From positions 1 to 11,369 of the forward strand of contig JANQHA010000440.1 of the NCBI GenBank assembly GCA_028282865.1: a stretch of 11,369 bases of DNA. Direction: 5' to 3'. This DNA is from Oligoflexales bacterium. Its GTDB lineage: Bacteria > Bdellovibrionota_B > Oligoflexia > Oligoflexales > CACXFL01. This document shows positions 1 through 8,812 of the stretch, piece by piece. The position numbers and the translations under genes were made by a program. Each line of letters begins with the position of its first letter. The first letter of the stretch is position 1. The notes under the pieces were generated by a model. The model saw nothing but the letters and a program-made list of their open reading frames with translations. It ran no database searches and was not told the origin of the DNA.

Positions 1-739
1 CATGAACCTTAGGATCATAACCTTCTGCCACCGGGTCGAAGACTTCTTTTCGGTACTTCGGGTTTCGAACCAACACGGTTTGTTTTGAGTTGTGAGAAAT
101 CATTTTAAAAGGGCCAGATCCCACTGGGCGAACCGAAAGTTCTTTGCCATACTTTTTAACCGCTTCATGAGGAACGACTGCTGAATATCCCATCTCTAGT
201 GTATAAAGTAGCTGCGGAAAAGGTTTAGTCACCTTGATCTGAACAGTGTGGTTATCAAGTGCCTTAAGCCCCTCGACTTCTTTCTTATAGTCGGCTCCTT
301 TCGTCTTCCAATCATCTAAACCAACAATCTTACCTGTCCAAAGCCAAGCTCCTTGTGAAGTGTTTTTGGGGTCAAAATGGCGCTTGATCGAGTAGACAAA
401 GTCATGAGCGGTAACTTCACGGCCTTTACCACCTTTAAAACAGGGATCATCGATAAAATAGACCCCTTTACGCAGCTTAAATGTATATGTTTTCCCGTCT
501 TTACCAACTTTGGGAAAATCAACCGCAAGCCGCGGTTTAAGTTCGTAAGGAACTTTAAGATATTTGTATTCATATAATGTATCGTAGACTGCAGTAACGA
601 TCTTATTGGAGTAAATCACCGAGGACTGAGTCGGGTCCATATTATTTGGCGCTGCATCTTCTGAATATTTCAAAACCTTCGGTGCGGCGACACTAGTTGC
701 CGTCAGGATCAACCCTACTACTAAGATAAACTGCTTCAT
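1..739 (-). CDS. ABC transporter peptide-type solute-binding protein (family 5), N-terminal part
   Basis: The frame is open from an ATG at 739 to the left edge (246 codons, no stop), so the C-terminal half lies outside the window. An SD (GGAGG, complement of 748-752) sits 8 nt before the ATG. Residues 1-19 are a Sec signal peptide: M-K-Q, a hydrophobic run (FILVVGLILTATSV), then an A-A cleavage region. I see no lipobox Cys. The mature part has OppA/DppA-family landmarks: an early M-D-P-T, then YDTLYEY (about residue 50), KDGKTYTFKLRKGVYF (about 76-91), GREVTAHDFVYSIKR (about 102-116) and RPVGSGPFK (about 199-207). The family binds oligopeptides or similar ligands in the periplasm and delivers them to an ABC permease. 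The ligand cannot be told from this half, and no permease or ATPase gene is in view. It is divergent from the FliG-like gene. Confidence 0.9.
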   Translation of the reverse strand, partial: MKQFILVVGLILTATSVAAPKVLKYSEDAAPNNMDPTQSSVIYSNKIVTAVYDTLYEYKYLKVPYELKPRLAVDFPKVGKDGKTYTFKLRKGVYFIDDPCFKGGKGREVTAHDFVYSIKRHFDPKNTSQGAWLWTGKIVGLDDWKTKGADYKKEVEGLKALDNHTVQIKVTKPFPQLLYTLEMGYSAVVPHEAVKKYGKELSVRPVGSGPFKMISHNSKQTVLVRNPKYRKEVFDPVAEGYDPKVH

Positions 740-772
740 TTTCTTTTCCTCCAGTGACCGTAAGCTGCAGTA

Positions 773-801
773 TTAATAGAAAATTTCTGGATAAAAAGCA
801 A
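773..801 (-). promoter_or_regulatory. candidate sigma-70 promoter for the solute-binding protein gene
   Basis: Read on the minus strand there is TTGCTT (complement of 796-801), a 17-nt spacer, and TATTAA (complement of 773-778), about 34 nt upstream of the start codon. The -35 match is poor and the -10 is fair. It overlaps a sigma-28-like motif on the opposite strand. This is a weak call. Confidence 0.25.
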
Positions 802-818
802 AAGGATTCCGCCTACGA
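792..818 (+). promoter_or_regulatory. candidate sigma-28 (FliA) promoter upstream of the FliG-like gene
   Basis: TAAAAAGC (792-799), an 11-nt spacer and GCCTACGA (811-818) resemble the enterobacterial FliA consensus TAAAGTTT-N11-GCCGATAA. The -10 differs from the flagellin promoter in this window (GCCGACGA) at one base, with the same spacing. The predicted start near 825 leaves a leader of about 105 nt. A separate extended -10 closer to the gene is an alternative. Confidence 0.35.
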
Positions 819-887
819 CAAACCTGCTCAGCTAATCGTCATATTGACTCACAGTTGATTTTATAGAGTAAAGCCAGGGGATTAGGT

Positions 888-896
888 TGATATACT
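888..896 (+). promoter_or_regulatory. candidate extended -10 promoter element
   Basis: TGATATACT fits the extended -10 form TGnTATAAT with one mismatch. It would start transcription near 903, about 27 nt before the ATG at 930. There is no good -35 at normal spacing; TTGACT at 844-849 is too far upstream. It competes with the sigma-28-like motif at 792-818. Confidence 0.35.
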
Positions 897-929
897 CAAG
901 AAATTGTCGCGCTCCCCGATGCTAAAAAC

Positions 930-1385
930 ATGAAAAACAGCGAATATAAAACATTTAATGGCATAGCCATTCTGGCTGCAATGTTTAGGGAAGTCAGCGA
1001 TCCGATCTTTCGGAAGAAACTGTATCGCAAACTTGAGACGCAGTCACCGATCCTAGCGGCCTTAGTAGACGAAACAGAGTTCTTATTCAGCGACATAGAC
1101 CGTCTAGACAGCCCAAGTATTAAAAAAGTTCTATCGATCTTCCCCCCCTCAGAATGGACTAGCGCCCTAAAACACTCCGATAGGAAAACCCAGGAGTTTT
1201 TACTAAATCAGATGCCTGAAGGTAGAAGAAATAACATCCTTGAAGAGCTCGCCTACAAAAAAGTAAAAATCTCGCCAACTGATTCAATAAAGGCACAACT
1301 TAAGATAGCAAAAACCATCTCTGATCAGCTCAAGCTGGGGGCTTTAAAAATTAATTCCAAAAGGCTTATTAAAAACAAAGCTTAG
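930..1385 (+). CDS. stand-alone FliG C-terminal (torque) domain protein
   Basis: The 151-residue product aligns by eye with the C-terminal part of the flagellar rotor protein FliG. Residues 9-48 (FNGIAILAAMFREV to AALVDE) match the helical repeat before FliG-C. Residues 50-56 (EFLFSDI) match the MFxFEDL hinge. Residues 57-141 match the stator-facing domain: LDSPSIKKVL for LDDRSIQ.LL, SALKHS for IALKGA, FLLNQMP for FLRNMS. K81 falls at E. coli K264, E105-E106 at D288-D289 and K113 at R297; R99-R100 lie next to the R281 position. FliG is normally about 330 residues, and the FliF-binding N domain and the EHPQR-containing part of the middle domain are absent. The upstream frame is closed by a TGA at 888-890, so this is not a visible fragment of a longer gene. 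No strong SD precedes the ATG. The 3' end overlaps manA by 17 bp in opposite orientation. The homology was recognised from memory of the family. Confidence 0.78.
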   Translation: MKNSEYKTFNGIAILAAMFREVSDPIFRKKLYRKLETQSPILAALVDETEFLFSDIDRLDSPSIKKVLSIFPPSEWTSALKHSDRKTQEFLLNQMPEGRRNNILEELAYKKVKISPTDSIKAQLKIAKTISDQLKLGALKINSKRLIKNKA

Positions 1386-2436
1386 ACGTTGCCGGTATGA
1401 CTAAAGAAGCAAAAGAGTCTTCAGTAGCTCTCAGCTCCAAAGGAAAACACTCCGCTGGGAAAAAAGCCGACTGCCCTTTGGGGTACCTAAGCTCGTTCTG
1501 ATCGGATAGCCCTCCTTTTAAACATGTGAAAGCGCCGTAACCACCCTTGACAGATAGTTTCAGACAACCACCTTTGGCAATTTCAAACACGTGGGTTTGG
1601 TAATAGGGGTTGCTCGGAAACGAACTGACGGTGACTTCTGAGCTCAAGCAATTCACTACCGGCTCACGTCGAGTTTCCGCTACAAACTCTTCTCCCACTT
1701 GGTTCGTAGGGTCTACTAGCTTTAAAGCAGCATCTAAATGGAGCTCACGACCTTGACCATTCGCCAGATCGAGTTCACCGTCTTCATTGTACTTTCGACC
1801 CCAATCCCACATCCGGTAGGTCTTCCCACTCTTACCAAACAAGATTCTCTGTGGTTCAAGCAGGCACACGCCGGGACCGATGGCATGGGGAACTCCTGGA
1901 GAGATTTCAAAGTAATCGCCTGGCTTTACTGGGACAAAGTGAAGCAGGTCGCTCACATCCGCACCGCTAGAAAAAGCAGAGCCCAATTCATCTCGACTTA
2001 ACGGCTTCGAAAAACCAAGGTAAAGCCCACATCCAGGGTCAGCGTCTAGTACTAGCCAAGACTCTGGCTTACCGCACTCATCTACCGCCAAGGCTTCATC
2101 TCCATCCTCTGGATGAACTTGCACAGACAGAGGCGAGGACGCATTCAGCAACTTCACCAATATCTCGCAAAAACCCTGGTCACTGGAAGATCCCAGAAAT
2201 TTCTGCGGGTCCGTTTTTATAAGACTGGATAAAGTTATTTCCGCCCCTTGAGTTTTAGAGGGGAACGAGGGGTCACACGAAAACTCCCAGGACTCGCCAA
2301 CGCGGCTCTCTACTTCATTTGGGAATAGCTCATCTTTATACAACGAGGCAATTTTACTACCAGCCCAAGGGGTTCGCCTAAGCGAAGTATAGTTATGGCT
2401 GTCAAGCAAAACAGGATACATCCATTGACCTTCCAT
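1369..2436 (-). CDS. manA: mannose-6-phosphate isomerase, class I
   Basis: This enzyme interconverts mannose 6-phosphate and fructose 6-phosphate in the cytoplasm, linking glycolysis with mannose-containing surface sugars. The class I cupin metal site is visible: Q106 and H108 in SVQVHPED, E125 in KPESW and H184 in PGVPHAIGPGV. Also present are WEFSCDPSFPS (50-60), LVKLLNAS (93-100) and TYRMWDWGR (206-214) with its conserved Arg. At 355 residues it is a little longer than short Bacillus-type enzymes (about 315). The start at 2436 has a good SD (GGAGG, complement of 2443-2447, 6 nt away); Met6 is an alternative start nearer the usual N terminus. It lies 21 nt after the HIT gene and is the last member of the gmhA-HIT-manA unit. 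It converges on the FliG-like gene, overlapping by 17 bp, with no terminator between them. Confidence 0.9.
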   Translation of the reverse strand: MEGQWMYPVLLDSHNYTSLRRTPWAGSKIASLYKDELFPNEVESRVGESWEFSCDPSFPSKTQGAEITLSSLIKTDPQKFLGSSSDQGFCEILVKLLNASSPLSVQVHPEDGDEALAVDECGKPESWLVLDADPGCGLYLGFSKPLSRDELGSAFSSGADVSDLLHFVPVKPGDYFEISPGVPHAIGPGVCLLEPQRILFGKSGKTYRMWDWGRKYNEDGELDLANGQGRELHLDAALKLVDPTNQVGEEFVAETRREPVVNCLSSEVTVSSFPSNPYYQTHVFEIAKGGCLKLSVKGGYGAFTCLKGGLSDQNELRYPKGQSAFFPAECFPLELRATEDSFASLVIPATSKLCF

Positions 2437-2457
2437 TATAATCCTCCCGTATTTCCG

Positions 2458-2802
2458 TTAGCCTGGAGGCCAATTCATAGGACGACCGCCTAATATATGA
2501 ATATGAATATAATCTACCGTCTGTTGACCATTACGCCCCTGATTTACTACTATCCGGTAACCGTCATCTGCCAAACCTAACTTTCTAGCGGTTATCGCAG
2601 CGGCTTTAAATAGTGCTCCTACTTCCTCATTTGACCTACTTTCAAAATCGGCAAAACCGGCTACCTTCACCTTGGGAATAACCAACACATGAACCGGAGC
2701 TTGCGGGCTTATATCTTTAAAAGATATTGCGGACTCGTCTTCATAGACGATTTCAGCCGGAATCTCTTTACGTAAAATTTTATCAAAAATAGTTTCGCTC
2801 AT
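2458..2802 (-). CDS. HIT-family (HinT-like) nucleotide-binding protein with altered HIT motif
   Basis: This is a 114-residue histidine-triad protein, the normal HinT size. HinT enzymes hydrolyse AMP-lysine and related phosphoramidates. Family signatures are FDKILRKEIPAEIVYED (6-22), HVLVIPK (38-44), GQQTVDYIHIHILGGR (92-107) and the C-terminal WPPG (111-114). The usual triad H-x-H-x-H reads Y98-I-H100-I-H102 here, so the first His is Tyr (codon TAT, one base from CAT). The middle His, the nucleophile in HINT1, and the third His are kept. A TAA lies 21 nt before manA and the ATG 21 nt after gmhA, so the three are probably co-transcribed. The SD is a weak GGGG about 8 nt upstream. Association with sugar-phosphate isomerases may simply be operon packing. 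Confidence 0.9.
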   Translation of the reverse strand: MSETIFDKILRKEIPAEIVYEDESAISFKDISPQAPVHVLVIPKVKVAGFADFESRSNEEVGALFKAAAITARKLGLADDGYRIVVNQGRNGQQTVDYIHIHILGGRPMNWPPG

Positions 2803-2823
2803 AACTTAGCCCCACTAACTCGG

Positions 2824-3396
2824 TCAAAAAAGTTTAGCTTCAATAACCTGTATCAAAGAATGAATCACCTTTATATGGAGCTCCTGTACACGGTCGGCAT
2901 AGTCTCCACCTGGGGTGCAGATATCAATATCGGCTAGCTTGCCCAAAGCTGACCCTGGCTTACCAGTTAGAGAAATAACTTTCATGGTCTTAGTCTTTGC
3001 AACTTCAGCGGCCTTTATAATGTTTTTACTAGTACCGCTAGTGCTGATGGCAAGCAACATATCTCCCGGCCTACCGTGAGCCATAACATATCGAGAAAAA
3101 ACCTCGTCAAACCCGTAATCATTCCCGACACAAGTTAAATGGGAGGGATCAGAGATCGCTGCCGCAGCAATTGGCGGCCTATCACCACGAAACCTCCCGG
3201 TCAGCTCCTCGGCAAAATGCATGGCATCGCAATGCGAACCACCATTGCCGCAGCTGTAAACCTTACCATGATTCTTCAATCCATCGCCGAGCAGTTCACC
3301 TGCACTAACGATTGCTGCAATCGCTTGCTCATTGCTTCTCAATCTAGATAAGCACTCTAATGCCTCGTCAAAGTTACTATAAACAATATCTTTCAT
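2824..3396 (-). CDS. gmhA: phosphoheptose isomerase (sedoheptulose-7-phosphate isomerase)
   Basis: GmhA converts D-sedoheptulose 7-phosphate to D-glycero-D-manno-heptose 7-phosphate, the first step of ADP-heptose synthesis for the LPS inner core. The product is very close to the E. coli enzyme, with identical blocks CGNGGSHCDAMHFAEELTGR, VGNDYGF, FSRYV and HIKVIH. Counting from the upstream GTG (3399), the residues corresponding to E. coli H61, E65, Q172 and H180 (metal site and catalysis) fall at the same numbers. Both a GTG (3399) and an adjacent ATG (3396) are possible starts. I chose the ATG because GGG then sits about 6 nt upstream in GTGGGTAAGTG. It is the first gene of a minus-strand trio with 21-nt gaps to HIT and manA. 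Its presence implies a heptose-containing LPS. Confidence 0.95.
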   Translation of the reverse strand: MKDIVYSNFDEALECLSRLRSNEQAIAAIVSAGELLGDGLKNHGKVYSCGNGGSHCDAMHFAEELTGRFRGDRPPIAAAAISDPSHLTCVGNDYGFDEVFSRYVMAHGRPGDMLLAISTSGTSKNIIKAAEVAKTKTMKVISLTGKPGSALGKLADIDICTPGGDYADRVQELHIKVIHSLIQVIEAKLF

Positions 3397-3579
3397 CACT
3401 TACCCACATTATTATCAATACAGCGCTTACGAAAATTGATCCTACCAAAGAATGGTATGTATAAAAGGAAAATACCACCAATTCTATTAAATAGAACAAA
3501 GCCCGGCAAAAACCGCCTATAACAGTTTTTTTAAATACCAATAAAAACAAATAGTTAAGTGTTTAGTAGGCAAAATCGT

Positions 3580-3606
3580 TAAACTTCTCACCTGTGACGC
3601 CGACGA
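3580..3606 (+). promoter_or_regulatory. sigma-28 (FliA) promoter of the flagellin gene
   Basis: TAAACTTC (3580-3587), an 11-nt spacer and GCCGACGA (3599-3606) match the FliA consensus TAAAGTTT-N11-GCCGATAA at 6 of 8 positions in each box, with exact spacing. Transcription would begin near 3613, giving a leader of about 47 nt. It sits where expected, directly upstream of flagellin, and shares its form with the chemoreceptor promoter at 8744-8770. Confidence 0.72.
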
Positions 3607-3613
3607 CACACCC

Positions 3614-3652
3614 AGGAATTGCAGGAAGTAATTCGACAACATGACAGGAGGT
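3614..3652 (+). promoter_or_regulatory. flagellin leader with GGA-loop hairpin and AGGAGGT ribosome-binding site; candidate CsrA target
   Basis: A 5-bp stem GAATT (3616-3620)/AATTC (3630-3634) closes a 9-nt loop containing AGGA (3623-3626). A second AGGA lies at 3614-3617. The ribosome-binding site AGGAGGT (3646-3652, 7 nt before the ATG) contains a third. A GGA in a hairpin loop plus a GGA in the SD is the typical two-site layout of CsrA-repressed messages, as in Bacillus hag. The stem is short and A/T-rich, so the SD call is firm but the CsrA call is inference. Confidence 0.45.
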
Positions 3653-3659
3653 CAAAAAG

Positions 3660-4574
3660 ATGGGTTTACGTATTAGAACCAACGCTGCATCATTGAATGC
3701 ACAACGTCGTCTGGCGAACCAGACAAATGCCGTTCGAGAGTCGGCATCAAAATTAGCTTCGGGATCGAGGATCAACAAAGCTGCAGATGACGCTGCAGGA
3801 TTGGCGATTTCTGAGAATCTAAAAGCTGATATCCGATCGCTTGGTCAAGCGAAAAGAAACGCACTGGATGGTGTATCCCTGGTACAAACTGCTGAAGGCG
3901 GGCTGGTAGAAACAAGCAATATGCTTGTAAGGCTAAGAGAACTAGCTATTCAATCAGCAAGTGACACCATAGGGAACACTGAACGAGAGTTCACTGACCG
4001 TGAATATGTTGCGCTAAAAGACGAGATAGATCGAATCGCAGCATCGACCGAATTTAACGGTACACGATTGTTAGTGGGACAAAACGACATGCCAGACGAA
4101 ATGGCTAACTCTTCGAGTTTTCCATTAGAAATTCAAGTTGGCAAAGACTACTTTGAGGGAGCAGATGCACTTGACGAGAGAAATCCAGTCAACATCATCA
4201 AAATTGACTTTAGCAATCTAAATGCTTTCACCGAAGGAGATGGCTCACTAGCAATCGGTAAAGCAGAAGAAGGTACTAGGGTTAATACCAAAGAAGCGGC
4301 TCAAATGAGTATCGCTGCTCTTGACAAAGCCATTGTCCGAGTGAACGATTATCGGTCTTACTTAGGTGCTATCCAAAATAGGCTAGGATCTACGATCAGT
4401 AACTTAGGAATTCAAGTTGAGAATATTTCTGAGTCTAAGAGTCGTATCAGCGATACGGATTTCGCTTATGAAACGGCTAAATACACTCAAGCTAGTATTC
4501 TTCAGCAAGCAGGAACATCTGTGTTAGCAACAGCTAACCAGGCACCGCAGGTTGCGCTCCAACTTCTTGGTTAG
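3660..4574 (+). CDS. fliC: flagellin
   Basis: This is the filament subunit, exported through the flagellar type III apparatus, so it has no Sec signal peptide. The N-terminal D0/D1 region (about 1-140) contains SLNAQRRL, KLASGSRINKAADDAAGLAI (31-50), RLRELAIQSASDT (91-103) and the FNGTRLL end-of-D1 motif (132-138). The C-terminal D1/D0 region (about 210-304) contains YRSYLGAIQNRLGSTISNL (231-249) and ends ANQAPQVALQLLG. The variable middle (about 140-210) is short and acidic, so D2/D3 is minimal, which fits the modest 304-residue length. The start has a strong SD (AGGAGGT, 7 nt away). It is a single-gene unit with its own sigma-28-type promoter and a downstream terminator. Relatives often carry several flagellin copies; only one is in view. 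Confidence 0.96.
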   Translation: MGLRIRTNAASLNAQRRLANQTNAVRESASKLASGSRINKAADDAAGLAISENLKADIRSLGQAKRNALDGVSLVQTAEGGLVETSNMLVRLRELAIQSASDTIGNTEREFTDREYVALKDEIDRIAASTEFNGTRLLVGQNDMPDEMANSSSFPLEIQVGKDYFEGADALDERNPVNIIKIDFSNLNAFTEGDGSLAIGKAEEGTRVNTKEAAQMSIAALDKAIVRVNDYRSYLGAIQNRLGSTISNLGIQVENISESKSRISDTDFAYETAKYTQASILQQAGTSVLATANQAPQVALQLLG

Positions 4575-4634
4575 GAACAGCCAGCGGGTAAAGGGTAAAA
4601 ATCTAAGGTGACCTATCTGTTTTTTATACTTAAA

Positions 4635-4659
4635 GGGCATGGCAGAACCTGCCATGCCC
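4635..4659 (+). terminator. 11-bp perfect hairpin downstream of flagellin
   Basis: GGGCATGGCAG (4635-4645) pairs perfectly with CTGCCATGCCC (4649-4659) around an AAC loop. No T-run follows on the plus strand, but T-rich sequence flanks its minus-strand exit (complement of 4619-4634). It may protect the flagellin mRNA 3' end, act as a terminator for minus-strand transcription, or be part of a tandem terminator. The structure is certain on paper; the role is not. Confidence 0.5.
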
Positions 4660-4720
4660 ATAAACAAGAAACAGAGAGTTCGCTAAAGGGTTAGAAGCCT
4701 TACAGTAAAACCAGGAATTT

Positions 4721-4756
4721 GGAGCCACTGACGGATGTCTTGGCTCCTTTTTCTTT
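4721..4756 (+). terminator. Rho-independent terminator of the flagellin transcript
   Basis: GGAGCCA (4721-4727) pairs with TGGCTCC (4741-4747) across a 13-nt loop and is followed at once by TTTTTCTTT (4748-4756). This is the canonical intrinsic form. It ends the flagellin unit before the arginase gene. The 307-base gene-free stretch from 4575 to 4881 otherwise holds only the 11-bp hairpin and a weak promoter candidate. Confidence 0.75.
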
Positions 4757-4803
4757 AAACCGCTACCCACCACTAAAATTTCACTCAGTATTCCGGTAAA
4801 AAA

Positions 4804-4832
4804 TTGACCCGAACTATGAACTCAAGTAGAAC
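4804..4832 (+). promoter_or_regulatory. candidate sigma-70 promoter for arginase-tgt
   Basis: TTGACC (4804-4809), a 17-nt spacer and TAGAAC (4827-4832) lie downstream of the flagellin terminator and about 50 nt before the arginase start. The -35 matches consensus at 5 of 6 positions and the -10 at 4 of 6. Confidence 0.35.
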
Positions 4833-4881
4833 AAGATAGTCTTTTAGTTTAACAATTAAGTGATCTCCGAGGATAGATTTT

Positions 4882-8043
<3,162 letters not shown>

Positions 8044-8209
8044 CCACACCTTATTTCGTATTTTTCAGATAACCGACGATAACTTCTAGAAGAAATCTTG
8101 ATCACATATAGTAGCAGTAAAATAATTTGACAAGGAAAAGCAGATTTTTCTCCAAATTTTAATTCAGGAAAGCTATAAAGATCAATGAACCAACCTACGA
8201 GACTGGGTG

Positions 8210-8668
8210 ATGATTGAAGAACAAAAACAGACTAAAGACTTTAAATGGTTTAACAACCAATTAAACGTGTATTTGAAATCTCAAGACCTAAAACAAACCA
8301 AGCAAAGAAAAGTAGTTATTGAGCATCTGCTAGAGATTGACTCTCATGTCGATGCCGAAATGCTCCACTCTTCGATAAAAACTAAGCATCCTAACATTGG
8401 CCTGGCTACTATTTACCGCACTTTAAACCTGCTAAAATCTGCAAAACTTGTGAAAGAGCAGTCATTTGCAGATGGTCGGGCCGTCTTTGAGATTGACTAC
8501 CCAGATACCCACCACGACCATCTAGTATGCTTATCTTGCAAAAAAATCGTCGAATTCGAAAACGAAACCATCGAAGAGACTCAGATAGAGGTAGCTAAGC
8601 AAAATGGTTTTAGGCTCACCTCTCATAGACTTGACTTATACGGCTACTGTGAAGACTGTGACAACTAG
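8210..8668 (+). CDS. fur: Fur-family metal-dependent transcriptional repressor
   Basis: This is a ferric-uptake-regulator family protein of 152 residues (E. coli Fur is 148). Counting from the ATG, the winged helix spans about 20-85, with recognition helix region IGLATIYRTLNLL (63-75). The dimerisation/metal domain contains HHDH (101-104), C107-x2-C110, EFENETIEE and a final C147-x2-C150 in LYGYCEDC. The four cysteines form the usual structural zinc site. DGRAVFE, HHDHLVCLSC and HRLDLYGYC resemble Fur more than Zur or PerR, but PerR cannot be excluded by eye. Starts are ATG 8210 or the adjacent GTG 8207; neither has a strong SD. It is divergent from the methyltransferase. A perfect TTGACA at 8127-8132 lies upstream but without a convincing -10, and no Fur box is evident. 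Confidence 0.9.
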   Translation: MIEEQKQTKDFKWFNNQLNVYLKSQDLKQTKQRKVVIEHLLEIDSHVDAEMLHSSIKTKHPNIGLATIYRTLNLLKSAKLVKEQSFADGRAVFEIDYPDTHHDHLVCLSCKKIVEFENETIEETQIEVAKQNGFRLTSHRLDLYGYCEDCDN

Positions 8669-8743
8669 TTGATCTATACTTTCGGCATGCCAACCCCATA
8701 TATAACCAACTAATTTCAAAGAAAAAATAAGTTTATTTTTTTT

Positions 8744-8770
8744 TAAAGGTTTGGCTCCAAATACCGACAA
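8744..8770 (+). promoter_or_regulatory. sigma-28 (FliA) promoter of the chemoreceptor gene
   Basis: TAAAGGTT (8744-8751), an 11-nt spacer and ACCGACAA (8763-8770) match TAAAGTTT-N11-GCCGATAA at 7 of 8 and 6 of 8 positions. An A/T-rich tract lies just upstream (8722-8744). Transcription would start near 8777, about 36 nt before the ATG. It shares CCGAC and spacing with the flagellin promoter. Confidence 0.7.
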
Positions 8771-8812
8771 CAACCGAGTGTCGTAAAAAGGACACTTTTA
8801 TAGGAGCCCCCA

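Noticed and set aside
316..573. Other-frame open readings inside the solute-binding protein gene (316-573 minus, 377-577 plus)
   Set aside because: The solute-binding protein frame is open across the whole stretch with clear family motifs; these overlap it without recognisable features.
896..1096. Minus-strand reading opposite the FliG-like gene
   Set aside because: The plus-strand product has convincing FliG-C similarity; the antisense reading has none.
4774..4799. Sigma-28-like TAAAATTT with TCCGGTAA upstream of arginase
   Set aside because: The spacer is one base short (TAAA-N14) compared with the three matched sites, and arginase is not a motility gene.
8127..8132. Perfect TTGACA upstream of fur
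   Set aside because: No acceptable -10 at 15-19 nt; the nearest T/A-rich hexamer (TTTAAT, 8158-8163) is 25 nt away.
8185..8217. Eleven-codon ORF overlapping the start of fur (MNQPTRLGDD), a possible leader peptide
   Set aside because: No good SD at proper spacing, no regulatory codon run, and the overlap length is easily chance.
8722..8744. A/T-only inverted repeat (AAAAAATAA/TTATTTTTT) after fur as a terminator
   Set aside because: No GC stem and only a 2-nt loop; more likely an A/T-rich element next to the chemoreceptor promoter.
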